From Pseudomonas sp. ABC1 (GTDB taxonomy: Bacteria; Pseudomonadota; Gammaproteobacteria; Pseudomonadales; Pseudomonadaceae): DNA of 64,000 nt. The notes beneath the pieces were generated by a model, which saw only the letters and a program-made list of their open reading frames with translations, was not told where the DNA came from and ran no database searches. This document shows, in pieces, positions 8,770 through 17,931 of this stretch. The DNA is taken from positions 1,364,001 to 1,428,000 of the forward strand of contig NZ_CP058349.1 of NCBI RefSeq assembly GCF_013395055.1. Direction: 5' to 3'. Position 1 is the stretch's first letter. Each line of letters opens with the position of its first letter. A program made the position numbers and the translations under genes.

Positions 8770-9240
8770 ATGAACACCCTCAGCAATACCCCCTACGCCG
8801 ACCTGGAAGTCGGCCAGACCGCCACCTTCGACAAGACGGTCGAGGAACGCGATATCCAGCTGTTCGCCGCCATGTCCGGTGACCGCAACCCGGTGCACCT
8901 GGATGCCGACTATGCCGCCGGCACCCGCTTCAAGGAGCCTATCGCCCATGGCATGTTCAGCGGTGCGCTGATCAGCGCCGCGGTGGCCTGCACCATTCCC
9001 GGCCCTGGCACTATCTACCTGGGCCAGACCATTCGCTTCGTTCGCCCGGTCAAGATCGGCGATACCCTCAGCGTTCGCCTGGAGATTCTGGAAAAGCTGC
9101 CGAAGAACAAGGTGCGCATCGCCACCAACGTCTTCAACCAGAATGACGAGCAAGTGGTCGAAGGCGAAGCGGAAGTCCTGGCACCGCGCAAGCCGGAAAC
9201 CGTCGAACTGAAGAACCTGCCGCCGATCAGCATCGGCTGA
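8770..9240 (+). CDS. phaJ: MaoC-family (R)-specific enoyl-CoA hydratase (PhaJ type)
   Basis: 156 residues from ATG 8770; an in-frame ATG at 8743 would add nine residues. The hydratase-2 motif appears as AAMSGDRNPVHLDADYAAGT around residues 32-51, with the catalytic Asp (GDRNP) and His (VHLD), and FKEPIAHGMFSGALI follows, the classic hot-dog fold signature. PhaJ1 of P. aeruginosa has the same length as far as I recall. It converts (R)-3-hydroxyacyl-CoA and trans-2-enoyl-CoA, linking beta-oxidation to polyhydroxyalkanoate precursors. The divergent fadD neighbour supports a fatty-acid role. Confidence 0.88.
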   Translation: MNTLSNTPYADLEVGQTATFDKTVEERDIQLFAAMSGDRNPVHLDADYAAGTRFKEPIAHGMFSGALISAAVACTIPGPGTIYLGQTIRFVRPVKIGDTLSVRLEILEKLPKNKVRIATNVFNQNDEQVVEGEAEVLAPRKPETVELKNLPPISIG

Positions 9241-9288
9241 ACCGAGGCCTTGAAGCCCCTTGGATTCCCGACACCCGGAAGCCTGTCC

Positions 9289-10176
9289 ATGCCCACGACA
9301 TTGCCGACCCTAGCCTTCGCGGGCATAGGCCTGATGGGCCTGCCCATGTGCCGACGCCTGCTGGCCGCGGGTTATTCACTGCGGGTGTGGAACCGCTCCG
9401 TAGAAAAATGCGCAGCGCTGCAGGCCCTCGGTGCGACGGTCGTGGAGACGCCCGCCCAACTCTGCCAGGCGGACATCGTCCTGCTGTGCCTGGCGGACAC
9501 CCAGGCGGTGCGCGATGTGGTATTCGCCAGGGGCGGCATCGCCGAGGGCGCCCGCAGCGGGCAGATACTGGTGGATCACTCCAGCCTGGAACCGGGCGCC
9601 ACCCGTGAAATGGCCGCCCGGTTGCTGGCAGACACCGGCATGCGCTGGGTGGATGCGCCGGTTTCCGGTGGTGTTGCCGGTGCGCAAGCCGGCAGCCTGG
9701 CGATCATGGCCGGCGGCCGCCATGAAGATATAGAGAGGGTCCGTCCTCACCTGCTCCGGCTGGGCGAACGACTCACGTACATGGGCGATGTCGGCGCCGG
9801 GCAGGTGGCCAAGGTCTGCAACCAGATGATCGTGGCCTGCAACGCCCTGGTCATCGCCGAAGTGGTCGCGCTGGCGGAACGTGCCGGCGTCGACGCCAAC
9901 CTGCTGGCCCCCGCGCTGGCGGGTGGCTTCGCCGACTCCAGGCCGCTGCAGATACTTGCGCCACAGATGGCCAGCAGCGACTTCGAGCCGGTCAAATGGC
10001 ATGTGCGCACCCTGCTCAAGGACCTCGACACCGCCGTCGGCCTGAGCCGCGCCGAAGGCTCCGCCACGCCCATGAGCGGCCTGGCCGCGCAGTTGATGCG
10101 CCAGCACGCCAGTCAGGGCAATCTGCAACGCGATCCCGCGACACTGATACAACTCTACAGGGGGAAGACACCGTGA
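9289..10176 (+). CDS. Tartronate semialdehyde reductase / 3-hydroxyisobutyrate dehydrogenase family
   Basis: 295 residues from ATG 9289 (GGAAG upstream). The N-terminal Rossmann motif is FAGIGLMGLPMCRRLLAAG; the substrate-binding signature is DAPVSGGVAGAQAGSLAIM; the catalytic Lys lies in GQVAKVCNQMIVACN. The family includes 2-hydroxy-3-oxopropionate reductase (GlxR/GarR) and HIBADH. The gene overlaps the following hydroxypyruvate isomerase by GTGA, which favours tartronate semialdehyde reductase in the glyoxylate/glycerate pathway. The usual partner glyoxylate carboligase (gcl) is not in the window. Confidence 0.82.
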   Translation: MPTTLPTLAFAGIGLMGLPMCRRLLAAGYSLRVWNRSVEKCAALQALGATVVETPAQLCQADIVLLCLADTQAVRDVVFARGGIAEGARSGQILVDHSSLEPGATREMAARLLADTGMRWVDAPVSGGVAGAQAGSLAIMAGGRHEDIERVRPHLLRLGERLTYMGDVGAGQVAKVCNQMIVACNALVIAEVVALAERAGVDANLLAPALAGGFADSRPLQILAPQMASSDFEPVKWHVRTLLKDLDTAVGLSRAEGSATPMSGLAAQLMRQHASQGNLQRDPATLIQLYRGKTP

Positions 10177-10952
10177 AGCTTGCCGCCAACCTGTCCCTGC
10201 TGTTCACCGAATACCCGCTGCTCGAGCGTATCGACGCGGCCTGCGCGGCAGGTTTCGACGGCGTGGAAATCCAGTTCCCGTACGAAATCGCGGCGATACG
10301 CCTGAAGGAAAGGCTGGAGCGCGCCGGCCTGCCGCTGGTGCTAATCAACCTGCCCGCTGGCGACCTGATGGAAGGCGGCCCAGGCCTGGCCTGCCTGCCA
10401 CAGCGCCGCGACGAATTCCGCCAGGCCCTGCGCGATGCCCTGGCCTACGCCGCCATGGCCCGACCGCTCTGCGTCAACGTACTCTCGGGGCGCCTGATCG
10501 AAGGCATCAGCCGCGAGCAGGCAATGCAGACCCTGGCCGACAACCTGCGCCGCTGCGCCAGCGAATTCGAGCTGCTCGGCATCCCGGTGCTCTGCGAAGC
10601 GATCAACCCGCTGGACATGCCACGCTTCCTTATCAACACCCCGGACGACCTGCTGGAAATACTCGAGCGCGTCGACCACCCCAACTGCCTGGCGCAACTG
10701 GATCTCTACCACCTGGAGCGCCAGGGGCTGGACATTCCCGCCAGCATCCAGGCACTGAATACACGCATCGGCCACGTGCAATTCGCCGACTGCCCCGGCC
10801 GTGGCGCCCCCGGCAGCGGCAACCTGGACTTCCGCCAAGCCTTGCAGGCCCTGGACGGCATCGACTACCAGGGCTGGCTCGGCGCCGAATACTGGCCCGG
10901 CCTCGACAGCACCCGGCAAAGCCTCGGCTGGCTGGCGGACTGGCGGGGATAG
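10173..10952 (+). CDS. hyi: Hydroxypyruvate isomerase
   Basis: 259 residues from a GTG start embedded in the previous stop (GTGA), a typical coupling. The start MKLAANLSLLFTEYPLLERI and block AGFDGVEIQFPYE are typical Hyi, and the TIM barrel has metal-ligand motifs around LCEAINPLDMPRFL and LAQLDLYHLERQ, ending GWLGAEYWP. Length matches the family (about 258). It interconverts hydroxypyruvate and tartronate semialdehyde, the substrate of the reductase encoded just upstream. Start chosen because upstream in-frame sequence overlaps the neighbour and lacks family similarity. Confidence 0.9.
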   Translation: MKLAANLSLLFTEYPLLERIDAACAAGFDGVEIQFPYEIAAIRLKERLERAGLPLVLINLPAGDLMEGGPGLACLPQRRDEFRQALRDALAYAAMARPLCVNVLSGRLIEGISREQAMQTLADNLRRCASEFELLGIPVLCEAINPLDMPRFLINTPDDLLEILERVDHPNCLAQLDLYHLERQGLDIPASIQALNTRIGHVQFADCPGRGAPGSGNLDFRQALQALDGIDYQGWLGAEYWPGLDSTRQSLGWLADWRG

Positions 10953-11056
10953 GCAGTAAGGCGGTCTAGGGTTTTTGGCATACACACGCCTACTGCTTGA
11001 AAGAATCCGCTCCCCCGCTAAACTGCGCGGCCCTTTTTCCGGCACCGGTGCACACC

Positions 11057-12322
11057 ATGCAAACTCCATCGCCCGCCCGCGCCTGCGGCATCGACTTCGG
11101 CACCTCGAACTCGACGGTCGGCTGGTGGCGACCCGACGCCGGATCGCTGCTGGCCATGGAAGATGACCACGACACACTGCCCTCGGTGGTGTTCTTCAAT
11201 TTCGAGGAGCGCCGCCCGGTCTACGGGCGCCAGGCACTGGCCGAGTACCTGGAAGGCTACGAAGGGCGGCTGATGCGCTCGCTCAAGAGCCTGCTCGGCT
11301 CGAAGCTGCTCAAAAGCGAAACCGCGGTGCTGGGCAGCGCCATGCCGTTCAAGGACATTCTCGGCCTGTTCCTCGGCGCCCTGAAGCAACGCGCCGAACA
11401 GCAGGCCGAGCGCAGCTTCGACGCCGTCGTGCTAGGGCGTCCAGTGTTCTTCGTCGATGACGACCCACAGGCCGACAAGGAGGCCGCCGACACCCTCGAA
11501 GGGGTGGCGCGCAAGCTGGGCTTCAAGGAGGTTTCCTTCCAGTTCGAACCCATTGCCGCGGCGTTCGACTACGAGTCCCGTATCGAGCGCGAGGAGCGCG
11601 TGCTGATCGTCGACATCGGCGGTGGTACGTCCGACTTTTCCCTGGTCCGCCTGTCCCCTGAGCGCCACCATCTGGACGAGCGCCAGCAGGACATCCTGGC
11701 AACCCGTGGCATCCATATCGGCGGCACCGACTTCGACCGGCAACTCAGCCTGCAAGGCGTGATGCCACTGTTCGGCTACGGCAGCCGCATGAAAAGCGAT
11801 GCCCTGATGCCCACCAGCACCCACCTCAACCTGGCCACCTGGCACACCATCAACGCGGTCTACTCCCAGGCCTCGCTGCGCGCCCTGCAAAGCATGCGCT
11901 ACGACATCGTCGACCCCACCGGCATCGACCGCCTCTTCAGGCTGGTCGAACAACGGGCCGGGCACTGGCTGGCGATACAGGTCGAGGACAGCAAGATCGC
12001 CCTCACCGAGCGCCCACGGCAGGACATCGACCTGCAGCGCATCGAACCCACCCTGCTGGCCCGGCTCGAACGCAGCACACTGGAGCAGGCCATCGCGCCG
12101 CTGCTGGAGCGTATCGGCACCTGCATCGACCAGTTGTTGAGCGATGCCGGCGTAGGTCATGGCGACGTCGACAGCGTCTTTTTCACCGGCGGTTCCAGCG
12201 TCATCCCGGCCTTGCGACAGTGCGTCGCAGACAGGCTGCCGCAGGCTCGGCACGTCGAGGGCAACCGCTTTGGCAGCATCGGCAACGGCCTGGCTATCGA
12301 AGCCAGGAAGCGCTACGGTTGA
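11057..12322 (+). CDS. yegD: Hsp70-family (YegD-like) putative chaperone
   Basis: 421 residues from ATG 11057. The actin-like ATPase motifs are CGIDFGTSNSTVGWW (phosphate 1), VLIVDIGGGTSDFSLV (phosphate 2) and VFFTGGSSVIPALRQ (adenosine). The protein stops after the ATPase domain and has no DnaK substrate-binding domain, as in E. coli YegD (about 450 aa). The cellular client is unknown. It is followed by a CHAD-domain gene on the same strand 44 bp later. Confidence 0.85.
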   Translation: MQTPSPARACGIDFGTSNSTVGWWRPDAGSLLAMEDDHDTLPSVVFFNFEERRPVYGRQALAEYLEGYEGRLMRSLKSLLGSKLLKSETAVLGSAMPFKDILGLFLGALKQRAEQQAERSFDAVVLGRPVFFVDDDPQADKEAADTLEGVARKLGFKEVSFQFEPIAAAFDYESRIEREERVLIVDIGGGTSDFSLVRLSPERHHLDERQQDILATRGIHIGGTDFDRQLSLQGVMPLFGYGSRMKSDALMPTSTHLNLATWHTINAVYSQASLRALQSMRYDIVDPTGIDRLFRLVEQRAGHWLAIQVEDSKIALTERPRQDIDLQRIEPTLLARLERSTLEQAIAPLLERIGTCIDQLLSDAGVGHGDVDSVFFTGGSSVIPALRQCVADRLPQARHVEGNRFGSIGNGLAIEARKRYG

Positions 12323-12366
12323 TGCAACGCTGGCAACCGCCAGCGCACAGGCAGGAGCAGGCTTCC

Positions 12367-13278
12367 ATGGCATACCAGCTACGTCCACGTTCATCCGTCA
12401 GCGCCCAGGTGCGCAAGGCCGCATGTGATCGTCTGGAGGCTGCAATCGACGCCCTGGCAGTGCCCCCGATGGACATGGGCGAAGGCATCCACCAGGCCCG
12501 CAAGCGGATCAAGGAACTGCGCGCCCTGCTGCGCCTGGTACGCACCCCGCTGGGTGCCACCTTCGAACTGGAAAACCAGCGCCTGCGCGACATCGCCCGG
12601 GACCTGTCGGAATCGCGCGATGCCACGGCCATGCTGGAAAGCTGGGACTTGCTGGCCCGGCACGTCGGCCAGCCCTTCGACAGCGAAGCCATGGGCCAGG
12701 TGCGGCGCCGCCTGCAAGCCCGCGCCGACACGGGCGAAGCGAGCAGTGCCGGCCTCGGCGTGGTCATCTCGGGTGTCCAGGCGCGTCTGCTGGAAGCCTT
12801 GCATGCGGTGCAGGGCTGGTCATTGAACGGCAAGGGCTTCGACCTGCTGGCCGACGGCCTGTACCGCGCCTACAAGGCAGGTGGACGCGAGCTGGCGAAG
12901 CTCACCGAAACGCCTGACGACGAAGGCTTTCATGAATGGCGCAAGCGCGTGAAGGACCATTGGTATCAGTGCCGCCTGCTCAGCCCGATCTGGCCGGGCT
13001 TGATGGAGCTGCGCTGCGAGTCCCTCAAGCAACTCGCCGAAGCCCTGGGCGACGAACACGACCTCTATATGATGCAACTGGCGCTGGCCCGAGAGCCGGC
13101 GCTGTTCGGCGACGAGGCCAACCGCGCCATCCTCGCACCACTGATCGAACAACGCCGCCAGGCCCTGCGCGACAGCGCCATGGCGCTGGGCCAGCCGCTT
13201 TACGCAGAGCCGCCCAAGGCGCTGGTCGAGCGTTTTCGCAACTACTGGAAAGACGCCCGCAAGCACCGCCCACTCTGA
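12367..13278 (+). CDS. CHAD domain-containing protein
   Basis: 303 residues, ATG at 12367 preceded by AGGAG. Two conserved His-rich helical repeats are visible: EGIHQARKRIKELRALLRLV near residues 39-58 and GFHEWRKRVKDHWYQCRLL in the second half, the CHAD HxxRxxxKxxR pattern. CHAD proteins bind polyphosphate and often occur with adenylate-cyclase-like or polyphosphate genes. Here the neighbour is the Hsp70-like gene and no CYTH domain is fused. A polyphosphate-related or metal-binding role is inferred from the family only. Confidence 0.88.
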   Translation: MAYQLRPRSSVSAQVRKAACDRLEAAIDALAVPPMDMGEGIHQARKRIKELRALLRLVRTPLGATFELENQRLRDIARDLSESRDATAMLESWDLLARHVGQPFDSEAMGQVRRRLQARADTGEASSAGLGVVISGVQARLLEALHAVQGWSLNGKGFDLLADGLYRAYKAGGRELAKLTETPDDEGFHEWRKRVKDHWYQCRLLSPIWPGLMELRCESLKQLAEALGDEHDLYMMQLALAREPALFGDEANRAILAPLIEQRRQALRDSAMALGQPLYAEPPKALVERFRNYWKDARKHRPL

Positions 13279-13291
13279 ACCAAGGAACCCC

Positions 13292-13513
13292 ATGCGCCCC
13301 GAGGACCTCGAACGCCTGCTGACCCAGACCATGCCCTACGGCAAGTACAAGGGGCGCGCCATCGCCGACCTGCCCGGTGACTACCTCAACTGGTTCGCCC
13401 GCACCGGGTTTCCCCGTGGCGATCTCGGCCAGTTGCTGGAACTGATGCACGAGATCGACCACAACGGCCTGTCGGCCCTGCTCGATCCGCTGCGCAGAAA
13501 GCAGCGGACATGA
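13292..13513 (+). CDS. DUF3820 family small protein
   Basis: 73 residues. The core TMPYGKYKGRAIADLPGDYLNWFARTGFP is the hallmark of DUF3820 (annotated in Pseudomonas as a putative quorum-sensing-regulated virulence factor). AAGGAA precedes the ATG, and the gene lies 13 bp after the CHAD gene, so it is probably co-transcribed with it. Biochemical function unknown. Confidence 0.8.
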   Translation: MRPEDLERLLTQTMPYGKYKGRAIADLPGDYLNWFARTGFPRGDLGQLLELMHEIDHNGLSALLDPLRRKQRT

Positions 13514-13516
13514 CCG

Positions 13517-14047
13517 CTACGGCTGGCTCTCGGCAGTCAGCGCCTCGAGGGAAGGCTGCGCGTAGATCCCCACCTCCACCGCCAGTTGCATCACGCGCGG
13601 CAGGTCTTCGCGATAGACCAACACCACCTGCAACTCATCGTCCAGCGGCTCGCTGAAGTCCACCAGCACATACCCACCCTTCTCCGGATACAGGCTGCCC
13701 ATCTGCACCTGGATGCGGTTGAGCGCCTTCAAGGACTCGGTCTTCAACAATTGCTTGGGCGTGAGCACGAAGCTCACGCTCTCGCCGAACGAGGCGACGA
13801 TCTGGGCGAACAACTGCGCGTAGTCATCGGCCTGGAACAGCACGGTATCCGGCAGGCTACCGACAACGACCCACTCGCCGAGGGGAATCGGGAAATCCTC
13901 CCCGTAGTTGATGTCAGGGTTGGCCAGCAGGAAGGCCTGCTCGTCGGCATAGGCCTCGCTGGACTCGCCAGCGATGCGCAGAATGTCTTCTTCGCGCATG
14001 CAGCCCGAGCTAATCAGGCGAATCAGTTCGGTCAATTGGTCTTTCAT
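13517..14047 (-). CDS. Conserved protein of unknown function
   Basis: 176 residues, acidic, no signal peptide or membrane segment. Start at MKDQLTELI (14047) is chosen because AGGG lies about 8 nt upstream; ATG 14053 is two codons earlier. The central part alternates short hydrophobic strands (EWVVVGSLPDTVLFQADDYAQ). I do not recognise a domain. It is convergent with the DUF3820 gene (3 bp apart) and divergent from the FabH-like gene. Confidence 0.7.
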   Translation of the reverse strand: MKDQLTELIRLISSGCMREEDILRIAGESSEAYADEQAFLLANPDINYGEDFPIPLGEWVVVGSLPDTVLFQADDYAQLFAQIVASFGESVSFVLTPKQLLKTESLKALNRIQVQMGSLYPEKGGYVLVDFSEPLDDELQVVLVYREDLPRVMQLAVEVGIYAQPSLEALTAESQP

Positions 14048-14194
14048 GGTCATGGCCCTGGCAATCGAAGGCGGCAAGGATAACGGATCGGACACGACGC
14101 AGAGCGCGCCGTGATCACGCCCCATGCGGCCAAACCGCCTTTTCATGCACAATAGCCGCCAGAACAATGACGTCTAAAGATCGGGAGCATCGAC

Positions 14195-15316
14195 ATGCAC
14201 AACGTCGTCATCAGCGGCACCGGCCTCTACACACCGCCCCAGAGCATCTCCAACGAAGAACTCGTGGAGTCGTTCAATGCCTACGTTCAGGCATTCAACC
14301 AGGAGCATGCCCAAGCCATAGCAGCCGGCACGCTACAGCCGCTGGCCGAATCCAGCGCGGCGTTCATCGAGAAAGCCTCGGGGATCAAGAGTCGCCATGT
14401 CACCGACAAGGCCGGCATTCTCGACCCGCAGCGCATGCGCCCGCACATCCCTGAACGCAGCAACGAGCAGTGGTCGATCCTCTGCGAAATGTCGGTAAAG
14501 GCCGCCGAAGAAGCACTGGCACGGGCTGGCAGGACGGCCGCCGACATCGACGGCGTCATCGTCGCCTGCTCCAATCTGCAGCGCGCCTACCCGGCCATCG
14601 CCATCGAAGTCCAGGCCGCCCTGAGCATCGAAGGCTTCGGCTTCGACATGAACGTGGCCTGCTCCTCGGCCACCTTCGGCATCCAGAACGCCGTCAACTC
14701 GATCCGCCTCGGACAAGCGCGGGCGATCCTCATGGTCAACCCGGAAATCTGCACCGGCCACATGAACTTCCGTGACCGCGACAGCCATTTCATCTTCGGC
14801 GACGCCTGCACTGCCGTCCTGCTGGAGCGGGCCGACCTGGCCGATTCGACGCACCAGTGGGAAGTGGTCGACACCCGCCTGGTGACCCGTTTCTCCAACA
14901 ACATCCGCAACAACTTCGGCTTCCTCAACCGGGCCGACGAAGCCCATGCCAACGACGCAGACAAACTCTTCGTGCAGGAAGGCCGCAAGGTGTTCAAGGA
15001 AGTCTGCCCGATGGTCGCCGACCTGATCGGCGACCATCTGCATCACAACGAGATTCCGGTCGAGACGGTGCGCCGCTTCTGGCTGCACCAGGCCAACCTG
15101 AGCATGAACCACCTGATCGTGCGCCGCCTGCTGGAGCGCGATGCCAGTGAAGACGAAGCGCCAGTGATCCTCGACACCTACGCCAACACCAGCTCGGCCG
15201 GTTCGGTGATCGCCTTCCACAAGCATCAGGACGACCTGCCGGCCGGCAGTGTCGGCGTGCTCAGCTCATTCGGTGCCGGCTATTCCATCGGCAGCGTGAT
15301 CCTGAAGAAACGCTGA
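14195..15316 (+). CDS. Beta-ketoacyl-ACP synthase III family protein (FabH-like)
   Basis: 373 residues. The catalytic triad is visible: Cys156 in NVACSSATFG, His298 in WLHQANLSMNHLI and Asn331 in DTYANTSSAGS. It is longer than FabH (about 320) because of an N-terminal insertion of about 50 residues (residues 20-75, NEELVESFNAYVQAFNQEHA). Such long KAS III paralogues exist in Pseudomonas (annotated fabH2, from memory) and may condense acyl-CoA or acyl-ACP with malonyl-ACP. GGGAG lies 9 nt upstream of the ATG. The nearby fadD/phaJ genes suggest a link to fatty-acid recycling, which is inference. Confidence 0.85.
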   Translation: MHNVVISGTGLYTPPQSISNEELVESFNAYVQAFNQEHAQAIAAGTLQPLAESSAAFIEKASGIKSRHVTDKAGILDPQRMRPHIPERSNEQWSILCEMSVKAAEEALARAGRTAADIDGVIVACSNLQRAYPAIAIEVQAALSIEGFGFDMNVACSSATFGIQNAVNSIRLGQARAILMVNPEICTGHMNFRDRDSHFIFGDACTAVLLERADLADSTHQWEVVDTRLVTRFSNNIRNNFGFLNRADEAHANDADKLFVQEGRKVFKEVCPMVADLIGDHLHHNEIPVETVRRFWLHQANLSMNHLIVRRLLERDASEDEAPVILDTYANTSSAGSVIAFHKHQDDLPAGSVGVLSSFGAGYSIGSVILKKR

Positions 15317-15332
15317 CGCCTGCGCGCACGGG

Positions 15333-16265
15333 TCACTGCCCACCACTGACGACGGCCTCGTCCACCGCCAGTGCCGCGGGCAGGCGCTCGTGCAGCAACT
15401 CCACCCAGGTCTTGATCTTCGCATCCAGGTACTGCCGCGACGGGTACAGCGCATAGACGTTGAGCCGCTGCAGCCGATATTGCGGCAACACCCGCACCAG
15501 GCTGCCGTCGCGCAGTCCGGCGATGGCCGAGTAGACCGGCAGTACACCGATCCCCATGCCATGGCGGATCGCCTCGGTCATGCCATCGCCGACGTTCACC
15601 TGGAACGGCGTATTGTGCAGCGGTACCATCTCCTGCCCGTGCGGGCCATCGAACAGCCATTTGTCCAACGACAGCACCGGGCTCAGCAACCGCAGGCAGT
15701 CGTGCCCGGCCAGGTCCGTCAGGGTCTGCGGCTGGCCTCGCTCGGCCAGGTAGGCCGGCGAGCCGCAGAGGATGCTGTAGGTCTTGCCGATACGGCGGGA
15801 GATCAGCCCCGAGTCGGGCAACTCCGAGGCCACCACCACCGCGACGTCATAGCCTTCGTCGAGCAGGTCCGGCACCCGGTTGGCCATGGTCAGATCGATG
15901 CTGACCTCGGGAAAGCGCCGGCGGTACTCGGCAATGGCGCCTATCACATAGTGCTGCCCGATGCCGGTCATGCTGTGGATACGCAGCCGTCCGGCGGGGC
16001 GGGCATGGGCATCGCCCGCTTCCGCCTCGGCATCCTCGACATAAGCCAGGATCTGCTCGCAGCGCAGCAGGTAGCGCTCCCCCGCCTCGGTCAGCGCGAT
16101 GCGCCGCGTGGTGCGATTGAGCAGGCGCGCCCGCAGATGCGCCTCCAGGCTGGCGACCCCACGGGATACCTGCGCCACGGTGGTATCCAGTTGCCTGGCG
16201 GCGGCGGTGAAGCTGCCCGTCTCCGCGACGCTGACGAAGACGCGCATGGCTTGCAGGGTGTCCAT
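15333..16265 (-). CDS. LysR-family transcriptional regulator of the adjacent efflux operon
   Basis: 310 residues from ATG 16265 with GGGGGA upstream. The N-terminal winged HTH is MDTLQAMRVFVSVAETGSFT followed by ARQLDTTVAQVSRGVASLE; the effector domain follows (GRLRIHSMTGIGQHYVI; GMGIGVLPVYSA). It faces the efflux operon across 175 bp, the arrangement of aaeR-aaeXAB. Probably an activator responding to an aromatic acid-like ligand; the ligand is not deducible. Confidence 0.88.
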   Translation of the reverse strand: MDTLQAMRVFVSVAETGSFTAAARQLDTTVAQVSRGVASLEAHLRARLLNRTTRRIALTEAGERYLLRCEQILAYVEDAEAEAGDAHARPAGRLRIHSMTGIGQHYVIGAIAEYRRRFPEVSIDLTMANRVPDLLDEGYDVAVVVASELPDSGLISRRIGKTYSILCGSPAYLAERGQPQTLTDLAGHDCLRLLSPVLSLDKWLFDGPHGQEMVPLHNTPFQVNVGDGMTEAIRHGMGIGVLPVYSAIAGLRDGSLVRVLPQYRLQRLNVYALYPSRQYLDAKIKTWVELLHERLPAALAVDEAVVSGGQ

Positions 16266-16440
16266 CGATGTTCCCCCGGGAAGTCGAGAAGTCTCTGACA
16301 GGCATGACCACCCGATTGTTGCGAAATCGGTAATGAACCATCGCCATCTGCCCCGCTTATATGCGCCTCGCATAGTTTTTACAATTTGTTTCCGTGAGAC
16401 CTGACGTCCCGCCAGAAGGACGATCATCTGGAGCCTGAGC
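16266..16440. promoter_or_regulatory. Divergent control region of lysR and the efflux operon
   Basis: 175 bp between the two divergent starts, noticeably more AT-rich (16350-16400) than the flanks. It should contain the LysR T-n11-A operator and both promoters. I cannot single out one operator with confidence. Confidence 0.45.
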
Positions 16441-17931
16441 GTGTTGCCACCTGTACGACGCAAGCTGACATTGATCAGTATCTTTGTCGTTTCCTCAATA
16501 ATTTCCGGCTGTATCAGCAGTAGTGGCATCGCACCCGCCGAACGCCCGCTCGATGCCGGGCATTTACTCACCGACCAGGCCATCGAGCGCGCCAGGCAGG
16601 ATGCCGGCTGGCCAGCGGTGCGCTGGTGGCAAGCCTATGGCGACCCCCAACTGGACACCTGGGTCGAGCGCGCCCTGCGCGGCAGCCCGACCCTGGCGGA
16701 AGCCACGGCACGAGTGCGCCAGGCAATCGCCCTGGCGGGTGTCGCCGAAGCGGCGGAGTCGCCCCAGGTCGATGCAACGACGAACCTGCAGCGCCACCAC
16801 TGGCCGACCGACTACTTCTATGGTCCGGGCGACCTGGGCAACACCACCAGTTGGAACAACCAGGCCGCGCTGGGCCTGAGCTATGCCCTGGACTTCTGGG
16901 GTCGTGAGCGCAGCGCCAGCGAGCAGGCCCGCGCCAGCGCACGGATGGCGGTCGCCGAAGCACGGGCGGCGCAACTGGAGCTGGAAGGCAATATCGTCCG
17001 TACCTACGTGACCCTGGCACTGCGCCATGCCGAACTGGACATCGCCCAGGCCATGCTGGCGCAGCAGCAGGAAATGCTCGAACTGGCCGAGAAACGCCTG
17101 GCCGGCGAACTGGGCACTGAACTGGAAGTCAGCCAGGCACGGGTCGCCATTCCGGAAACACACCGGCAGATCGACGCGCTGGAGGAGTCCATCGCGCTGG
17201 CCCATAACCAGTTGGCCGCCCTGGTCGGCCTGGGTCCAGGCGCCGGTGCCACGCTGCGCCGCCCAACCCTGCGCCTGGCCGGTGTCTCCGGTCTGCCCTC
17301 GCACCTGCCCGCCGAACTGCTTGGCCGGCGCCCGGATGTCGTGGCCAGCCGCTGGGGCATCGCGGCAGCGGCCAAAGGGGTGGATGTCGCCCAGGCCGAC
17401 TTCTATCCCAACGTCGACCTGCTGGCCAGCGCCAGCTTCAATTCGGTCAGTGGCGGCCTGCTGGAATTCTTCAAGGGCAGCAAATCCAACTACAGCATCG
17501 GCCCGGCGGTCAGCCTGCCGATCTTCGACGGCGGGCGCCTGCGCAGCCGGCTGGGCGCGGTGACGGCGGACTACGACGCGGCGGTGGCGCGCTATGAGCG
17601 CACCCTGGTCGGAGCCTTGAAGGATATTTCCGACCAGTTGATCCGGCTGCACTCGGTCGAGCAACAAGCGCGGTTCGCCCGCCAGGCAGAACAAGCAGCG
17701 AGCGACACCTACCAGATCGCCCTGGAAACCTACGCAGGCGGCCTCAGCGACTACCTGGACGCCCTGCAAGCCCAGACGCGCCTGTTCCAGCAGCAGTTCA
17801 TACGCCAGCAGGTCGAAGCCGCCCGCCTGATGGCCCGCGCCGACCTGGCGCTGGCACTGGGCGGCGGCCTGGAGATGGCGACGCCGGCAGAGGCCGAACT
17901 GACGCCGGAGCGCCTGGCGGTGAAGCCATGA
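16441..17931 (+). CDS. Outer-membrane efflux lipoprotein (NodT/OprM family)
   Basis: 496 residues from a GTG start with GGAG six nt upstream. A lipoprotein signal ends at ISGC (Cys24). Two OEP repeats are present; the DFWGRERSASEQARASARMA and GGRLRSRLGAVTADYDAAVA blocks are typical of NodT-type outer-membrane factors. It is the first gene of a four-gene operon and overlaps the next by ATGA. It should form the trimeric exit duct for the pump encoded downstream. Having the outer-membrane factor within an AaeAB-like operon makes a self-contained tripartite system. Confidence 0.9.
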   Translation: MLPPVRRKLTLISIFVVSSIISGCISSSGIAPAERPLDAGHLLTDQAIERARQDAGWPAVRWWQAYGDPQLDTWVERALRGSPTLAEATARVRQAIALAGVAEAAESPQVDATTNLQRHHWPTDYFYGPGDLGNTTSWNNQAALGLSYALDFWGRERSASEQARASARMAVAEARAAQLELEGNIVRTYVTLALRHAELDIAQAMLAQQQEMLELAEKRLAGELGTELEVSQARVAIPETHRQIDALEESIALAHNQLAALVGLGPGAGATLRRPTLRLAGVSGLPSHLPAELLGRRPDVVASRWGIAAAAKGVDVAQADFYPNVDLLASASFNSVSGGLLEFFKGSKSNYSIGPAVSLPIFDGGRLRSRLGAVTADYDAAVARYERTLVGALKDISDQLIRLHSVEQQARFARQAEQAASDTYQIALETYAGGLSDYLDALQAQTRLFQQQFIRQQVEAARLMARADLALALGGGLEMATPAEAELTPERLAVKP

